Part shown: piece by piece, positions 1 to 11,300 of the stretch | How positions within the stretch are numbered: the stretch's first letter is position 1 | Layout of the letters: every line of letters starts with the position of its first letter | Assembly: GCA_018398815.1 (NCBI GenBank) | Contig: CM031614.1 | Coordinates: 50,471,615 to 50,535,614, forward strand | Source: Conus ventricosus | Taxonomy: Eukaryota; Mollusca; Gastropoda; Neogastropoda; Conidae | Direction: 5' to 3' | Length of the DNA stretch: 64,000 bases | Notes under the pieces: model-generated | Seen by the model: the letters and a program-made list of their open reading frames with translations, nothing else | Databases searched by the model: none | What the model was told of the DNA's origin: nothing | Made by a program: the position numbers and the translations under genes

Positions 1-556
1 ACTGGTCAGTCACCTCAGTTTAACCAATCGTCATCAGCCAGGACTGGTCAGTCCTCCGTTAACAGTCGTCGACAGCCAGGACTGGTCAGTCACTCAGTTA
101 TCCAGTCGTCCGTCAGCCAGGACTGGTCAGTCACCAGTTAAGCAGGTCGTCCTTTTCTGAGGCCAGTCACTGGTTTAACCCAGTCAACCTGTTCTGGCCA
201 GTCACCCGGTTAACCATTACAGCCTGGCTGTCAGTCACCCAGTTTTACCAGTCGACATCACCTGGACTGGTCCAGTTTCCATCATCAAACCAGTCATCAC
301 CACCCTGGACGGTCAGTCACCTGGTTAACAGTTTCATCCTACACTGGGTAAGTTACCAGTTAACAATTCGTCGTAGCGTGGACTGGTCAGTCACTCAGTT
401 AACCATCGTTGTCAGCCAGGACTTGTCAGTCACTCAGTTAACCATCTTCATCAGCCGGGACGGGTCAGTCACCAGTTAACCCGTCGTCATCAGCCAGACT
501 GGTCAGTCACTCAGTTAACCAGTTCGTCGTCAGCCGGGACTGGGTCAGTCACCCAG
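1..556. repeat. Module D palindromic tandem array, left half
   Basis: About 13 degenerate units of roughly 40 bp. The unit core is GACTGGTCAGTCACC followed by the palindrome CTGGTTAACCAG or a close variant. The same array resumes at 16335, so this is the left half of one array split by the Polinton. Sister arrays lie near 18.8, 27.5 and 55.4 kb. Unit spacers are themselves repeated, so this is not a CRISPR. Confidence 0.85.
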
Positions 557-706
557 AGAGAACAGGAAAAGGGCATTCTGTTTCCCCCGGTCTCAACCAG
601 TTTCGCCCGGGGCCGACTCCAGAATGCCCCTTTTCCTGTTCTCTGACAGTAAACTTCAATAACCAAAAAAATAACGTTTTTTAATACTAATTTACTAAAC
701 TTAACG
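557..706 (+). repeat. Left terminal inverted repeat of Polinton, with internal hairpin
   Basis: The reverse complement of 16170-16321 aligns along this segment, including the AGAGAACAGGAAAAGGG end, the central CGGTCTCAACC region and the inner TAACGTAGG. The outer 92 bases are themselves an inverted repeat: 557-580 pairs with 624-648 over about 24 bp, with a 43-base loop. Confidence 0.85.
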
Positions 707-1614
707 TAGGGGAAAGCAGCATGGCTGAACGCACCCCATAGAGTAACGTAGGGGAAAAGGCAACAGTTGCTGAACACGCCCCATACACAAACCGCTGGGG
801 GCAGGTAAGCCTTTAATTGCTAATTGTTGACCTGCCTAGGAATCCGCACTATCAAAAATTGCTGAGGTCCCGTCATTAGCCACCCCTGATAAACTTAATT
901 TGGGGTGTCGGGTCTTATGAGTTGGCAAGTGCAATACCATGTGACTGGCATGACGATCTGAATCAGCGCCCTCCAACTAGTTAGCGACGGCTTTCCAAGG
1001 AAAGACGGTTGAGTTTTTTCACAGAGGGACAGTTTTCTTGCTATAGGTAAATAATGCGTTTTACTACAACGTATGGCGGAGTATCTAAACAAAAAAAATC
1101 AGGCGGCCCATTGCTTTTAACTCCTAAACCAAGAGAATATTGCTTTTTCGGAAGGTGAGGAAAAAAAAAAACGAAACCTACAAATACAACTACACAAGAA
1201 GCGCCTTGAAAACCTTTATTAATTTAAGAACAGAGATTAGCTGATATATATGAAAGAGATGTTGTTACTTGAAAAGCTTTAACATTTGAAGAAATGATTT
1301 CATTCCAAAAGCTCCAAATGTCCAGTGACAGGTGTACATCCTAGTAGTTTATTAGAAAACTTCTCCACTCTGTGGTGTTGTGAAAACAACAGGCCAAAGC
1401 ACAGACGACACGGAACACGACTCGGGCTGGACCAGACAGGGCTGGCGTAGTTACTGGCCAATTATAGTGGGCGTAGCCACATATCGCCTAACTGCCATCC
1501 TACAACTGCTCTGCAAGGCTCACATGAACGCCACCAACACATGACCGTGGACTATAAAAATAGTAACGGTTTTGCAAAAACTAGGCCAATTGGGCAAGTT
1601 TCCGATTGACCCAC
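707..1614. other. Polinton left subterminal region, no gene recognised
   Basis: The segment contains two GTAACGTAGGGGAAA-like copies near 702-717 and 742-757. The short minus-strand frames here (511-777, 895-1092) have no recognisable family and are probably chance frames. Confidence 0.4.
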
Positions 1615-1865
1615 AAAGCCCTCTCTCACGAGGCGACTGTAAGACACTGCAGGTGCCTACCACAGACGTTGGCTCTAAATATATACCGTTCATGCATGAA
1701 CGGTCGGGTTTTGTTTAGAGGCAGGGTTGTTGAGGTGTTTTATAGCAACAGTGCCGCGCGACATGTAAAGACGCACTGCAGACCCTACCACGCTCCACTG
1801 ACGTGGCTCTACCTATAGTACCGATCCTGCATGAACGTCGAGTTTTGTTTAGAGTTGACTGTTCT
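1615..1865 (+). repeat. Imperfect tandem duplication carrying a palindrome
   Basis: Two related copies, about 1615-1725 and 1753-1855, share ACTGCAG, CCTACCAC, GTGGCTCTA, CATGAACG and GTTTTGTTTAGAG in the same order. The first copy contains the perfect 18-bp palindrome CCGTTCATGCATGAACGG at 1686-1703, and the second keeps half of it. This may be a binding site or hairpin in the element's end region; the function is not known. Confidence 0.6.
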
Positions 1866-2374
1866 TGAATTTTCCACCAAGCAACCATGACTTTGTATAT
1901 ATTGCTGTGATTACTGTCTTACACATGCATACTTCAAACGTCCCTGCATCAACTATTTTGGCTCTTTTTTAAGCGGCCCACAGAGTGTACTTTATTCAAC
2001 TGTCTTGTTTTATTAAATCAAGCTTTTGATAAATAACTTGGGGCGGCCGCTTATGAATAATCTTCAGAGTTGACAAAGAGACTGGGACAGCCAGTCTGTG
2101 AATTTTTTACGGCGCACAAGCCATAAACCCCTTTCACATTTCCCCTATGCAAAAGCACTTCCCTATTTTTTAAATGTTTGTGCTGTGGGCTGTTATGTTT
2201 TTATGTTTTGTTGATTTTAGCTGATAATTAACTAATATTATATATCAGACCCGTCGTTTTCCTTATAAATAATCAAGGTGCGCGCACACACACTCACAAG
2301 CACATGACACACTCACGCCCCTTCCCCCTGCTCCACCCCACCTCGCCTGCCCCCAACCCCACGCCCTGCCACAC

Positions 2375-2640
2375 ACCTCAAGTATGCTTCTAAGTTCTTA
2401 ACTCAAATCACTATCTAAGTTCTTAAGCTCAAGTCAACCTAAATATAACTAAGTCATCCTCACGTATCAACAAAGTTCTTACTCAAGTTATCCTCAAGTA
2501 ATCCTCTAAGTTACAACCAAGTATCTTATTTAAGTCTTTACTCAAGTATCCACAAAGTTCTTACTCAAGATTACCTACACGATCAAACCTAAGTCCCTTT
2601 TAATTACAACCAAGTTCTTATTCAAGTTATCTTATAATTA
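2375..2640 (+). repeat. Degenerate short repeats of AAGTTCTTACTCAAGT type
   Basis: At least eight loosely spaced copies of AAGTTCTTA and TCAAGTTATCC words occur within the Polinton. No open frame of interest is present. The role is unknown. Confidence 0.6.
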
Positions 2641-2896
2641 TAAAAAAACAATACAATCTATGTTTTTTTCTTAACAGAAGTAGATGACTAATATAGTACA
2701 ACACACGCCTCAAAAAACGCGTCATCGTTGGAGATGTCTTTGCTTAAACAACGCCCTTGGTGTGAGATATCGGGTCAGCAATAGATCTTAAAATGATGTA
2801 GTCTTGTGTTACATCCTAAGCAACCACATGATAAACATATTCTGGATCTATGGAAATGTCTTTTATAGACTTCATGTCATTTATGTCTTGGATTCA

Positions 2897-3112
2897 TCAT
2901 TTACACCAAAATAATCCGCCATAATCTATTTTTATCATAAAAAATTTAAAAATATTATTCCATTTGAAATGGATGAAAAAGATTTTTTGTTTGTTGGCGG
3001 AGCTGGCGGTGCTGGGGTTGCTTCTTTTTGTATTTAGTGGTTCAGATTTTTTTGACTGCTTTTGTTTTTGTCGCCATTCTTTAAATATTTTATAGCCGTA
3101 TAACCCCCCCAC
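2897..3112 (-). CDS. Unrecognised basic ORF, 71 aa, inside Polinton
   Basis: The frame opens MGGLYGYKIFKEWRQ, is rich in Lys and Ser, and has an aromatic, hydrophobic second half. I recognise no family. It lies in the low-gene left arm of the element and could be a small virion or accessory protein, or a chance frame. Its 5' end overlaps the promoter-like block at 3097-3150, which points the other way. Confidence 0.2.
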   Translation of the reverse strand: MGGLYGYKIFKEWRQKQKQSKKSEPLNTKRSNPSTASSANKQKIFFIHFKWNNIFKFFMIKIDYGGLFWCK

Positions 3113-3150
3113 AGCAGCAAGGGCGGGCCAAAAATGACATCAGTTTTAAG
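3097..3150 (+). promoter_or_regulatory. Promoter-like block, copy 1
   Basis: CGTATAA is followed by GGGCGGGCC and ACATCAGTTTTAAG. The same words occur in the same order at 8301-8350. A pair of shared upstream blocks inside one element suggests a common Polinton promoter or late-gene signal. This is inference from sequence similarity only. Confidence 0.35.
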
Positions 3151-4510
3151 TTTCAATATTCCATGAAGACTTTGGTGCCTTGAATTAACTTGTTCTTGCT
3201 ATGTTCTGGAGCTGGCATTGAATCAATTGTTGGCGTGGCGGAGTATGTTTCCGTTATAAGTTGTATTCTGTGATTGTAACTTAAATATTCTTTGTCTGTT
3301 TAACTCTGCTACCTTTTCCTGCTGCAACACGCCCAGGATGCTTAGCTTTTTCACTCGTCCATATCTCTACCTAGATTCAGTGTTTTCTGATTCTTTGGTT
3401 TTCCTGATTCTGCTGATTTTCCGAACTCGTTCATTTTGAAGGGAAAAAAAATCTATATGCTTTAAAAGTAATTAAGCCCATGATTTAGCGGCGAAAAACA
3501 ATGTTCCAAATCTGTAATATAGATTTGCAGCATAGAGACTCTATGGATTTTGTTAAAACACTGGATCCTCGTAAAATCAAACGTAAGATCTTGTGTCAGA
3601 ATCAATTGGGCAATCTACTGACTAGTTTAGTGTACAAACAAAGAACCGATTGGCCCCACACTTATTTACCATTCTCGACCCCAGCTGCGCCTCCATACCT
3701 GTTGTGAAACTTTCAAATGACTTGCGGCGTCATCTGTTGAATCCTGTTCTATGCTGAATTCATTCCGAGGAACGTTTTGTTTTTCGGACATGCTGGCTGC
3801 CAAAGATACCACCTTTCTTTGGGCATAATAGCTTGGACATCAACTTTGATTCATTTGTAATCATAAGTTCAGGAGGTATTAAGGCCGCTCTGTAGCTCTA
3901 GCAGATCATCGCAGTTCATGTTTTTTATTATTATAAATTATTTTATTTTTTAAAAATGAGCCGCGAAAAAACAAATTGCCAACCATGGTATACCATTTCT
4001 GCGTTATAGGAGGACTAAGTGTAGGATAACACGAAGCTTGAAAAAGTCTGTTAAAAAATAAACCAGCAGATCTTGGCAAACAAACTTTGAGGATTTTAGC
4101 AACTAATCGCTATTATTACAGCTTCATTTGCTACGAAAGATTTTCTAGTTAAGCAAGGAATAATTCAGAAAAAAGGAATATAAATATGTAAAAAAAAAAT
4201 ACATTTATAAAAAGGCTTGCACTCGTAATGATGATAGGTGGCGCTGTGGTGAAATGCGCTGCTATTTAGCGGAAGTAATTAACCCCATTTTGTAAACTAC
4301 GGGACGACGGCGAGAGAAAAAGACATAACATAGCTGTGGAGCAACTAGCTGCAGCACCAAGATCGCTAGAAAAAGCTGAGAATTGAGCAGTTAGATATTA
4401 TTAAAAAACACACAGAAAAAACAGTGACACCGCAGCTTATACATTTAAAGATGTTGATCTCAGCAAATAAAAAAGAATAGTATCTTGTAACAGGCAAACC
4501 AATCGAGTCA
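3151..4510. other. Polinton interior without recognisable gene
   Basis: Short frames exist, for example plus 3501-3707 (68 aa, opening MFQICNIDLQHRD) and a 41-codon minus frame opening MSEKQNVPRN near 3670-3800. None has a motif I can name. Given the frameshifts in the neighbouring integrase, a broken gene here cannot be excluded. Confidence 0.35.
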
Positions 4511-4639
4511 ATGCCCCCGCCAAAATTTCAGCGACTTTTAACAACCATCAGAAAAACAAAAGATGCAAGAAATATCGTGTTTATTGTCATTGGTGCGCTG
4601 ACCGTTGTGTATTTTGTTGGCGGCATAAAATTGGCCTGA
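4511..4639 (+). CDS. Small single-pass membrane ORF, 42 aa
   Basis: The frame begins MPPPKFQRLLTTIRK, a basic amphipathic start, followed by a hydrophobic segment NIVFIVIGALTVVYFVGG (about residues 21-38) long enough to cross a membrane, and it stops at TGA. The integrase fragment starts six bases downstream on the same strand, so the two could share a transcript. The protein is unrecognised; small membrane proteins are known in virus-like elements, but no homology is claimed. It is intact although its neighbour is broken, which is unusual for chance. Confidence 0.3.
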   Translation: MPPPKFQRLLTTIRKTKDARNIVFIVIGALTVVYFVGGIKLA

Positions 4640-4645
4640 ATAAAA

Positions 4646-5631
4646 ATGAACAAAATCATTATCGCCAAAAGGATAATGGAAGGGAATCGCGGCAATAATA
4701 AAAGCAAAGCCAAGCAGCGGGAGTTAGAGAACAAACAGCAAAGGAATGGTTATCAAAACAAGACGATTTGGCAAATTTATTTACCTGCACCTAACCGATA
4801 CAGAACCACACATAAGAACTACACTAACCGAACGACACCCATCAAAAGACCTTCTATAATTACCCTCTGATACGATTAGACCAAAAGATTTAAAGTACGC
4901 AACATACAGTCCATTGACATATCTACAAGATACAAAGAAGCGGTAACCAATAACACCAAAAGAGTGCTGTCTGCTGTTGCTGTTGCCATACAACAGATAT
5001 ACCAACGAGGCCCTGCTTAACTTATCCACTCATGATTCAAGTTGAAGATGGAAAAGAATGTTAAAGGCCAAGTGGAATCAAATATTGTTTAAAAACATAG
5101 AGATTATACCATAAAAGATGCATTCCAGGAGTTCACACAGATCACAGGCTTTAGTTGAAAACTTTAACAAACATTAGCTGGAAGTACATTACTTCTTACC
5201 AGAATCACAGAGAGCATATAGACACTTCACGCAACACAGAATGATGGTTAGAAGACTGCCCTCAGTTTAGCGCGCAATGAATAAAGAAGAATTTAAAGCC
5301 TAAAACCAGTACTAAAATCAATCACAAGAAAAAACAATAAAATGTTTGCTGAAAGAGAGTCTTCATCCAGCAAAACTAATTCCATTATGGATTGAAAGTC
5401 AGGTACCTTTTATTTATCCGGGAGAAAGCAGAAGGGACACGATCGCATCAGGGCAACCGATCCAGTTTGGACTGAAGATCCATATGAAATAAAAAGAATT
5501 GAAAAAATGAATCCGCCCGTGAAAATTATTATTTACGAGAAACTGAACACAACAAAACAACCACGCCCCCAAAGTCTTTTGTAAAAGAAGACCTGCAGAT
5601 AATCCCACCAGACCCAGTTCCCTTTAATTAA
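4646..5631 (+). pseudogene. Polinton integrase (rve/DDE family), frameshifted
   Basis: The gene product would insert the element into target DNA. In order, the pieces visible across changing frames are: an N-terminal segment ending in AKEWLSKQ and IWQIYLPAP (about 4740-4790); a core entry KDLLYLPSD (about 4848-4880) holding the first acidic residue; SIDISTRYKEAVTNN (about 4910-4950) and AIQQIYQRGP (about 4987-5015), matching the conserved region after the first aspartate; QVEDGKE holding a second acidic position (about 5038-5060); ENFNKT-like residues (about 5158-5175); and a C-terminal barrel-like region GHDRIRATDPVW (about 5437-5470) ending in KEDLQIIPPDPVPFN at the TAA. The layout matches Polinton integrases. 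At least five frame changes and an internal stop make this copy non-functional as sequenced. The start ATG at 4646 is the first plausible one. Confidence 0.8.
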
Positions 5632-5699
5632 ATTGAGGTTTCTCCAAATGCCCATATGCATATGAAAACTCAGATATAACAAACACACGTATTTGTGTT

Positions 5700-8232
5700 T
5701 GTTCTATCAAATTACTTCTTTGTTACAACCGATTGGTGTTGATCTCATGTAGATTAGATGCGCAGTTTTAACGTTGTCATGATGAAAAGTCTTATGACAA
5801 ACAAACCTCTTTGTAGTTTCATTAGAATATGTTTGACCGCCCAACAACTGCGGGATTATTCCCTTTGCTTTCTTAAAGGTTATTTCTCCCTGCCACAAAA
5901 TACTGTATACATTTTTTGACGCTTAAACCAATGTGTACGGTATTCACCTTAATCACCTTTCCAATAATTCAGTCCTTCATCTTTCCTAAAACCTTCATAT
6001 TATAATAATGCAAAGGCGAATCTTTGGAATAATCAGATGTGTCGTGCCATCCGCTCGCTTCCTTTTAGCTACTTCTAATTCCAAGTCTTTATAGATGTCT
6101 TCAGTAGTGGATAGTCTATAAGGGGGGGGGGGGGGGGAACAAAACTATCTGTATCTGTGTAAAGTACTCTGGACTCAGGATAAGCGAGGGTTTAAAGTAG
6201 TCAATAAATAAATTCAAACATCAAAAAAAGCCTTTGGGTAATTCTAAAACGGCAAACCCAATAAATACAGGTTTGTCCCAATTTTGACTTCTTTTATTTC
6301 ATAATAAGCCAAAAACTGATCATGAAAATCTTCTGAATCCTGATAATTAGGATTTTGAAGTGAGGACTTATTGGCTTTCGTGTCTTATTTAGGTAACTAA
6401 ACTAACATCGTTGCGCTAGTGCGGATTATTCCATAGTCCCCTTTCCGAAACAGCTTTTGTTTCATATCAGCTTGAAAAAGTCATATTTCTGAAGCATCTT
6501 GTGGATTTAGTTCTGAGATCATTGTTCTTCAATGATGTATGGTTATCATGAACTAGTTCTTGATCAAAAGCAATTATACGATGAACAGCTTTCAACTTCA
6601 AACCATGTCCTTAAATAAAATTGTAGAAGTCTGTAAATGACAGACATAATTTTATATTTGCCCCGAGAGAATAGCACAAGTTTAGACTATCGGCTCTGTT
6701 TTCGCCATCTTTAGACTTTCTGCTGCCAATGTATAGTCATTATGCAGGTCATGGTGTTCATGGGATATTCTAAGTCAACTTCTAGAATGAACCCATGCTG
6801 TTGACCCGGCGTCAAACTGCCCAACCACTTTAATGCTTTTGAATATTATTTGTACTCCCGCCTGTGTACATTTTAAAGTTGCGTAATGGAAGTGATTGCG
6901 CCATAGCCCAACCATACAGATTGTTTGCATCTAAATACATGAGATAGTTAGACCTTTTACTCGGATCATAATCATCCAAGTATTTGTTGTTTGCTTTACA
7001 GTAATGATGCGACGCCATACTAATTCCTCCACGCAATCCGTTTTCAATCATCTGAATCATTGGTAGGTCAGACAATAAATCAATCTGTACTCCAGTAAAC
7101 TTTAAGAAAGCGTCCCAGCTCATCCCGGGCGCAGAAATGTAATGTGCGGGATCCAGGCTATAATGTTTCATGCAGGTCTTTCTATAATTTTCAAAAATAT
7201 CCGCCAACAAACATACATCTGCCATTAAGTAGGAGTCATGATAGTCTCCCATCGTTTTAAAACTCTAACTTCTGCCATGCTTCTTGAGCATGCTGGTAAT
7301 CAGAATCACTGAGTTCCTTTCCTCTAAGACTAGAAAAGAACGCGCCTTTAGGTGGAAGTGTGTCTTCATCAAACCTTTCCCAACTGTTCATGTACTCATA
7401 AGGTAAACACCCTTTCTAACAAGCGTTGGGTCAAAATATTCTTTGTTATTGGGCAGGCCTTTAAGGACATAGCCAGTGACTCTAATGATCCCATCATGTG
7501 CTGCATAGAGTCATAAAAAAGACATGTTATTTAAAGTGAAACACATGTACTTTTCTGATGACTGTGCAATGCATGACACCCTGAAGGCATCGCCCACTGC
7601 TTTCATTATAAGATGAGAGTCGTAACCTCGCAAGTTGTGAAAGAATATAGGCAGCTTCCATGTTTTTGGATCAAACTTTAGTTGAAGATTGCATTTTACT
7701 GTGTGCTGCTCCTCTGAACTTCCCACTAATGTGATCATGGTCTCTTACCTTCGGATTCGATACGTCTGATGAGAGGCCTAAACCGCAAATCCAACAATGT
7801 GTGGCTGAGTCATACTGTTGTTGGTCTTCAGGCGTCATCTTGATTTCAGATAAATTCAGATTATTAGAACAATCATTACGCACTTGCTGCATGCGCTGTA
7901 AAAATCTACTAGCCGCATTTGGTCCTCTGTATAATTCTGGCGTTGAATGAGCGCCATCCGACCTGATAATAATGAAAGCAAATGAACAAATCTGATGATT
8001 ACTCACAAAGGCTGTTTTTGGAAGTTTCTATGAGGTTGGCCCCTCATAAGGAACAATAAGTGATTCGAAGTCTGCGTAAACAACATATGGGGAATTTTGC
8101 ATCCGTTTCCAGTTCTTAAAAACTAACTTTACTGCCTTCTGGGGGCGTAATTAGTTCTGTATTACAGTCAACTGGGCCGATACAATGTTTCTTATGTTCG
8201 CTTGCGGCTTTAAAACAGATGGAACTTTTTGT
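5700..8232 (-). pseudogene. polB: Protein-primed family B DNA polymerase (Polinton PolB), frameshifted
   Basis: This is the replicative polymerase of the transposon. Read on the minus strand, the segments are in family order: an N-terminal region KAASEHKKHC (about 8200); exonuclease motif I YADFESL (8061-8078); a C-x2-C zinc-binding segment with RDHDHISGKFRGAAHS (about 7700-7800); exonuclease motif II HNLRGYDSH (about 7612-7640); the region LLADIFENYRKTCMKHY (about 7160-7215); palm motif A YLDANNLYGWAMAQ (about 6897-6940); motif C YTDTDS (6144-6161); and the C-terminal HYYNMKVLGK and KAKGIIPQLL pieces (about 5975 and 5860). Catalytic aspartates are kept in the exonuclease, motif A and motif C. 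Several frameshifts and a 16-base G run (6122-6137) just after motif C break the frame. The gene points away from the promoter-like block at 8301-8350. Confidence 0.88.
6122..6137 (+). repeat. Poly-G tract interrupting PolB
   Basis: Sixteen G residues lie directly downstream (in the gene sense) of the YTDTDS motif. On the coding strand this is poly-C encoding prolines, which is not expected in the family, so it is an insertion or a sequencing artefact. Confidence 0.7.
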
Positions 8233-8300
8233 TAAACTTTTTCTACAAAATTTCTTGTTTGCTATGTTTTTTTTAGTATATGCTACAGTCTACTAATTGG

Positions 8301-8350
8301 CGTATAAAAAGGGCAAATGCGGTGGGCGGTAAAAACATCAGTTTTTAAGT
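8301..8350 (+). promoter_or_regulatory. Promoter-like block, copy 2, with TATA box
   Basis: CGTATAAAAAGGGC is followed by GGTGGGCGG and ACATCAGTTTTTAAG. It parallels 3097-3150 and lies upstream of the PolB gene, which reads the other way. It could drive a plus-strand gene in the unreadable right half, or act divergently. Confidence 0.4.
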
Positions 8351-11300
8351 AACATGATTTTTTCGGGCCGCCAATCGTTGGGCGTTCTTAGACACTTTAA
8401 AGGGTTGTAGAAGTTTTTCCCCTCACCCCAAAGGTAGTTATTAACATTTAAATTGGTTTTTTTTTTTCTTCAAACTGATAAAAGGAATCCACGCTAAGGG
8501 AAAGGAAACCCCGCTAAAGTTAAGATAAAATTGATGAAAGGGGTTGATAGTTAGACCCCTCTTTCGCTTTTTTGGGGCCCGAAAGGGCAGCTTGCAAAGA
8601 ACACACCCACATGAAACATTTTTTGCGTCTGTATTTTTTATGTTTAAAAAACTGTTTTTTTTGCAACTAATGCTGGAGGTATGGAATGTAAACCCTTACC
8701 AAAAAATCGGCGCATCTTAGCCTTTTTTAAAATCAAAACTCAAAAGATTTTCGCCCTCTGACCAACCAGAGCCTCTCTTTTTTGCTCTTCAGGGGCCCCA
8801 AATCAAACTGTGTAGCATTTGGTTCCCCAAACCCGGGGTTTTAAAGGCTTTAGAGGAAAGAATAGTCTTTTTTTTGGGTCGAGACCCAGATTTCCCTAGG
8901 TTTTTTTTCCCATTTAGGGTTATATAGTCGTTTAAAAAACAGCTAAAAATTACTTTAACGGGGGGTTCTATTTTTATTTTACCTGGAATTTGGGAGAAAT
9001 GCATGAGAAACCCACTTCCCCGGGACCTTGATGGATCAATGATTTCCCAAAATCAATATCATTCAGTGCTCTGATAAATCTTCTTGCATTGCCCCAAAAA
9101 AATTTCGCCCGGACCTTAATAAATTTTTATCCTTTCCCGAGTTTCTTTTCTTAACTCAAAAAAAATTTTTTAAAAAATCAAAAAAAAATTTAAAATCAAA
9201 TAAACAGTCTTTTTGTGTTTGGACCATAAAAATTAAGTATAAACACCCTTTGGGTTTTTTATTGGCTTTTAAACGGTTTAATGTTTGGGTTTTTTTTTTT
9301 TAACATTCCTTTTTTATCTGCTGGGGGTCTGGCTGTTGAGAAAAATTTCCTCCCCTTTTTTTGGAAGATAAAAAATTTTTTGTTTTTTTGTAGCCCATCA
9401 AAATGGGCCTTTGAAAAACGTTAAAATTTCCCTTCTTTCCGTGATTTTTGAGTCAGTAGGTTTATTTTAATCATTTAAAGGGAACAAAGGGTTTAGCTGT
9501 TATCAGTTAAAAACTATAGCTGTGTGTTTTTGGAGTTTTTTTTTTATTTTTTTGCTAGCGCACCAACAGCAAATGAACACGGGGCCCCCAAAAAGCTAAA
9601 GAAAAAACCCTCCTAAGGAAAAGCGGCAGGCGCGCCTTTTGCCTGATGCAAAGAGCCAACACTCTTTTCCTGCTGATGGGGCCCCAATATTTAAAGCCCC
9701 ATTTTTTAACAAATTTCCCAGCATTAAAGGCAGCAAAAATACCTTCTTTTGGCTTTGCGTTTTTTGAAAGGTCCTCCCTTCTATTTTTTGTTGCATTTGT
9801 GTAATGTTGGTTAATCAAAAGGGTTTTTAAATGGGGGGTTTTTCCTACTACCCTCTTCTCTTGGCGACTCTGGCGCTGTAGGCACATTTGGATAAACTTG
9901 AACAGACATGTTTTTTTTTAAAAATGAAAAAAAAATTTTTAGTATTCTGTATCTTTTAATTTTTTTTTTTCCAATTTTTCAGTGTGAAACAATTAATAAA
10001 AACAAATGTACTTTTAAGCAGTTTACGGCTTCTTTTTTTTCTCAATTTGAATGTTTACGCCCTTTTAACCGTTCCCCCCACCCCATGAAAATAAATTATC
10101 CTCTGTTGCCCTTAGGTCAATCCATAAACCGTTTTTTGGGATTTTAAAAAAATTCATAAAGGGCCTAACACGGGAAAGGGTTTTAGATTTTTTAGAGCAA
10201 GGTTTGCGGGTTGGGACTTCAAACCCCTCCCCCCCCCAAAACCAATTTTTTATTTCGTCAAAATGATGATAAGGTCTAACCCCGGGAACCCGTAGATTTG
10301 GGTTTTGGACTACCCCAATTGTACATTGCATTTTTCGTTATTTTTGGTTTAAAAAAAAATTTTTCACTTGCTCTTGCAAATGGTTCTTCATCTTCCCCCC
10401 AGCAATAAAATCCCTTTTAAAGGGGCGTTTTTATGGGGCCCCCCTAAAAAAAAAAATTTCCATATAGCGTTTTGCCCGTTTTTTGGTTTTTTAAAATGAT
10501 GACGCAGTTTCGAAATAAAATTACTAATTGTGAACATATTTTGCCCCCAAACTCCCCTTTGCTAAATTGCCCTTGCTAAAAACCCAAAAAACTCAAAACG
10601 AGATGTCAGAAATGCTGTTTTTTGGGCGGGGGTGTCTTTTAAACTGAAAACACTTTAAGTTTTCTTTAAAAAGGGTAGTTTTTTATGACACTTCTTTTTA
10701 ATTTGCCCTTTAAAAAAGAAAGGGCCCCTGCGCTTTTAAAACCCAAAAAATTTTTGGGGAAAGGGAAAAAGCTTTTCCCAAAACGCATAACTTCCCAGCA
10801 AAAGCCTTTTTGCTGCAAAAAGCCCCGGGGGCCGATTTTGGGTGCCTTTTCTAATTTTTTAGTGTTCTTCATTGCCAAACCCTTAAAACGAAAGGATTTT
10901 TTCCCTTTCTTTTTTTTTTTTTCGGGGGGTTACCCCTAGATAGAATAGGTTAAAAAAAATTCTGCTTTGTTTAAAAAAAAATATTTCCCTTCCCCTCAAT
11001 TTTACAAAAATTTTTCCCTTAACGTTTTGCCCCCCCCAAATTCGGGACAACGTTTGGGTTTGGTTTTGTTGTTGAACGAGTTCTTTTTTAAAAAGAAACC
11101 CGGCAGACCTGGCAAAAATTAAAATCATCCGCTCCTGGGTTTCTGGAAAATCGACAGTAAGAATTTGATCTGCATCAATAGTAGATGGATTTTTTGGGAA
11201 AACAGTAATTTTTCCCCGTTTTTTTCCCCTTCACCCCGGGGTTCTTCAGTTTTTCTATGGGGGTTTAAAATCGACCCAAAACTTTTTGACTTTTTTTTAA

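Noticed and set aside
1..556. CRISPR-like array of repeats and spacers
   Set aside because: The spacer segments are themselves copies of one another, the genome is eukaryotic and no cas genes are present.
4528..4734. Hydrophobic minus-strand protein opposite the integrase start
   Set aside because: It is the antisense shadow of the small membrane ORF and the integrase N-terminus on the plus strand.
9555..9887. 110-codon minus frame as a Polinton capsid or protease gene
   Set aside because: No recognisable motif, and the surrounding sequence is corrupted.
11095..11165. Walker A-like VSGKST segment, possible Polinton packaging ATPase
   Set aside because: The first glycine of the motif is missing, the frame stops at once and the region is in the error zone.
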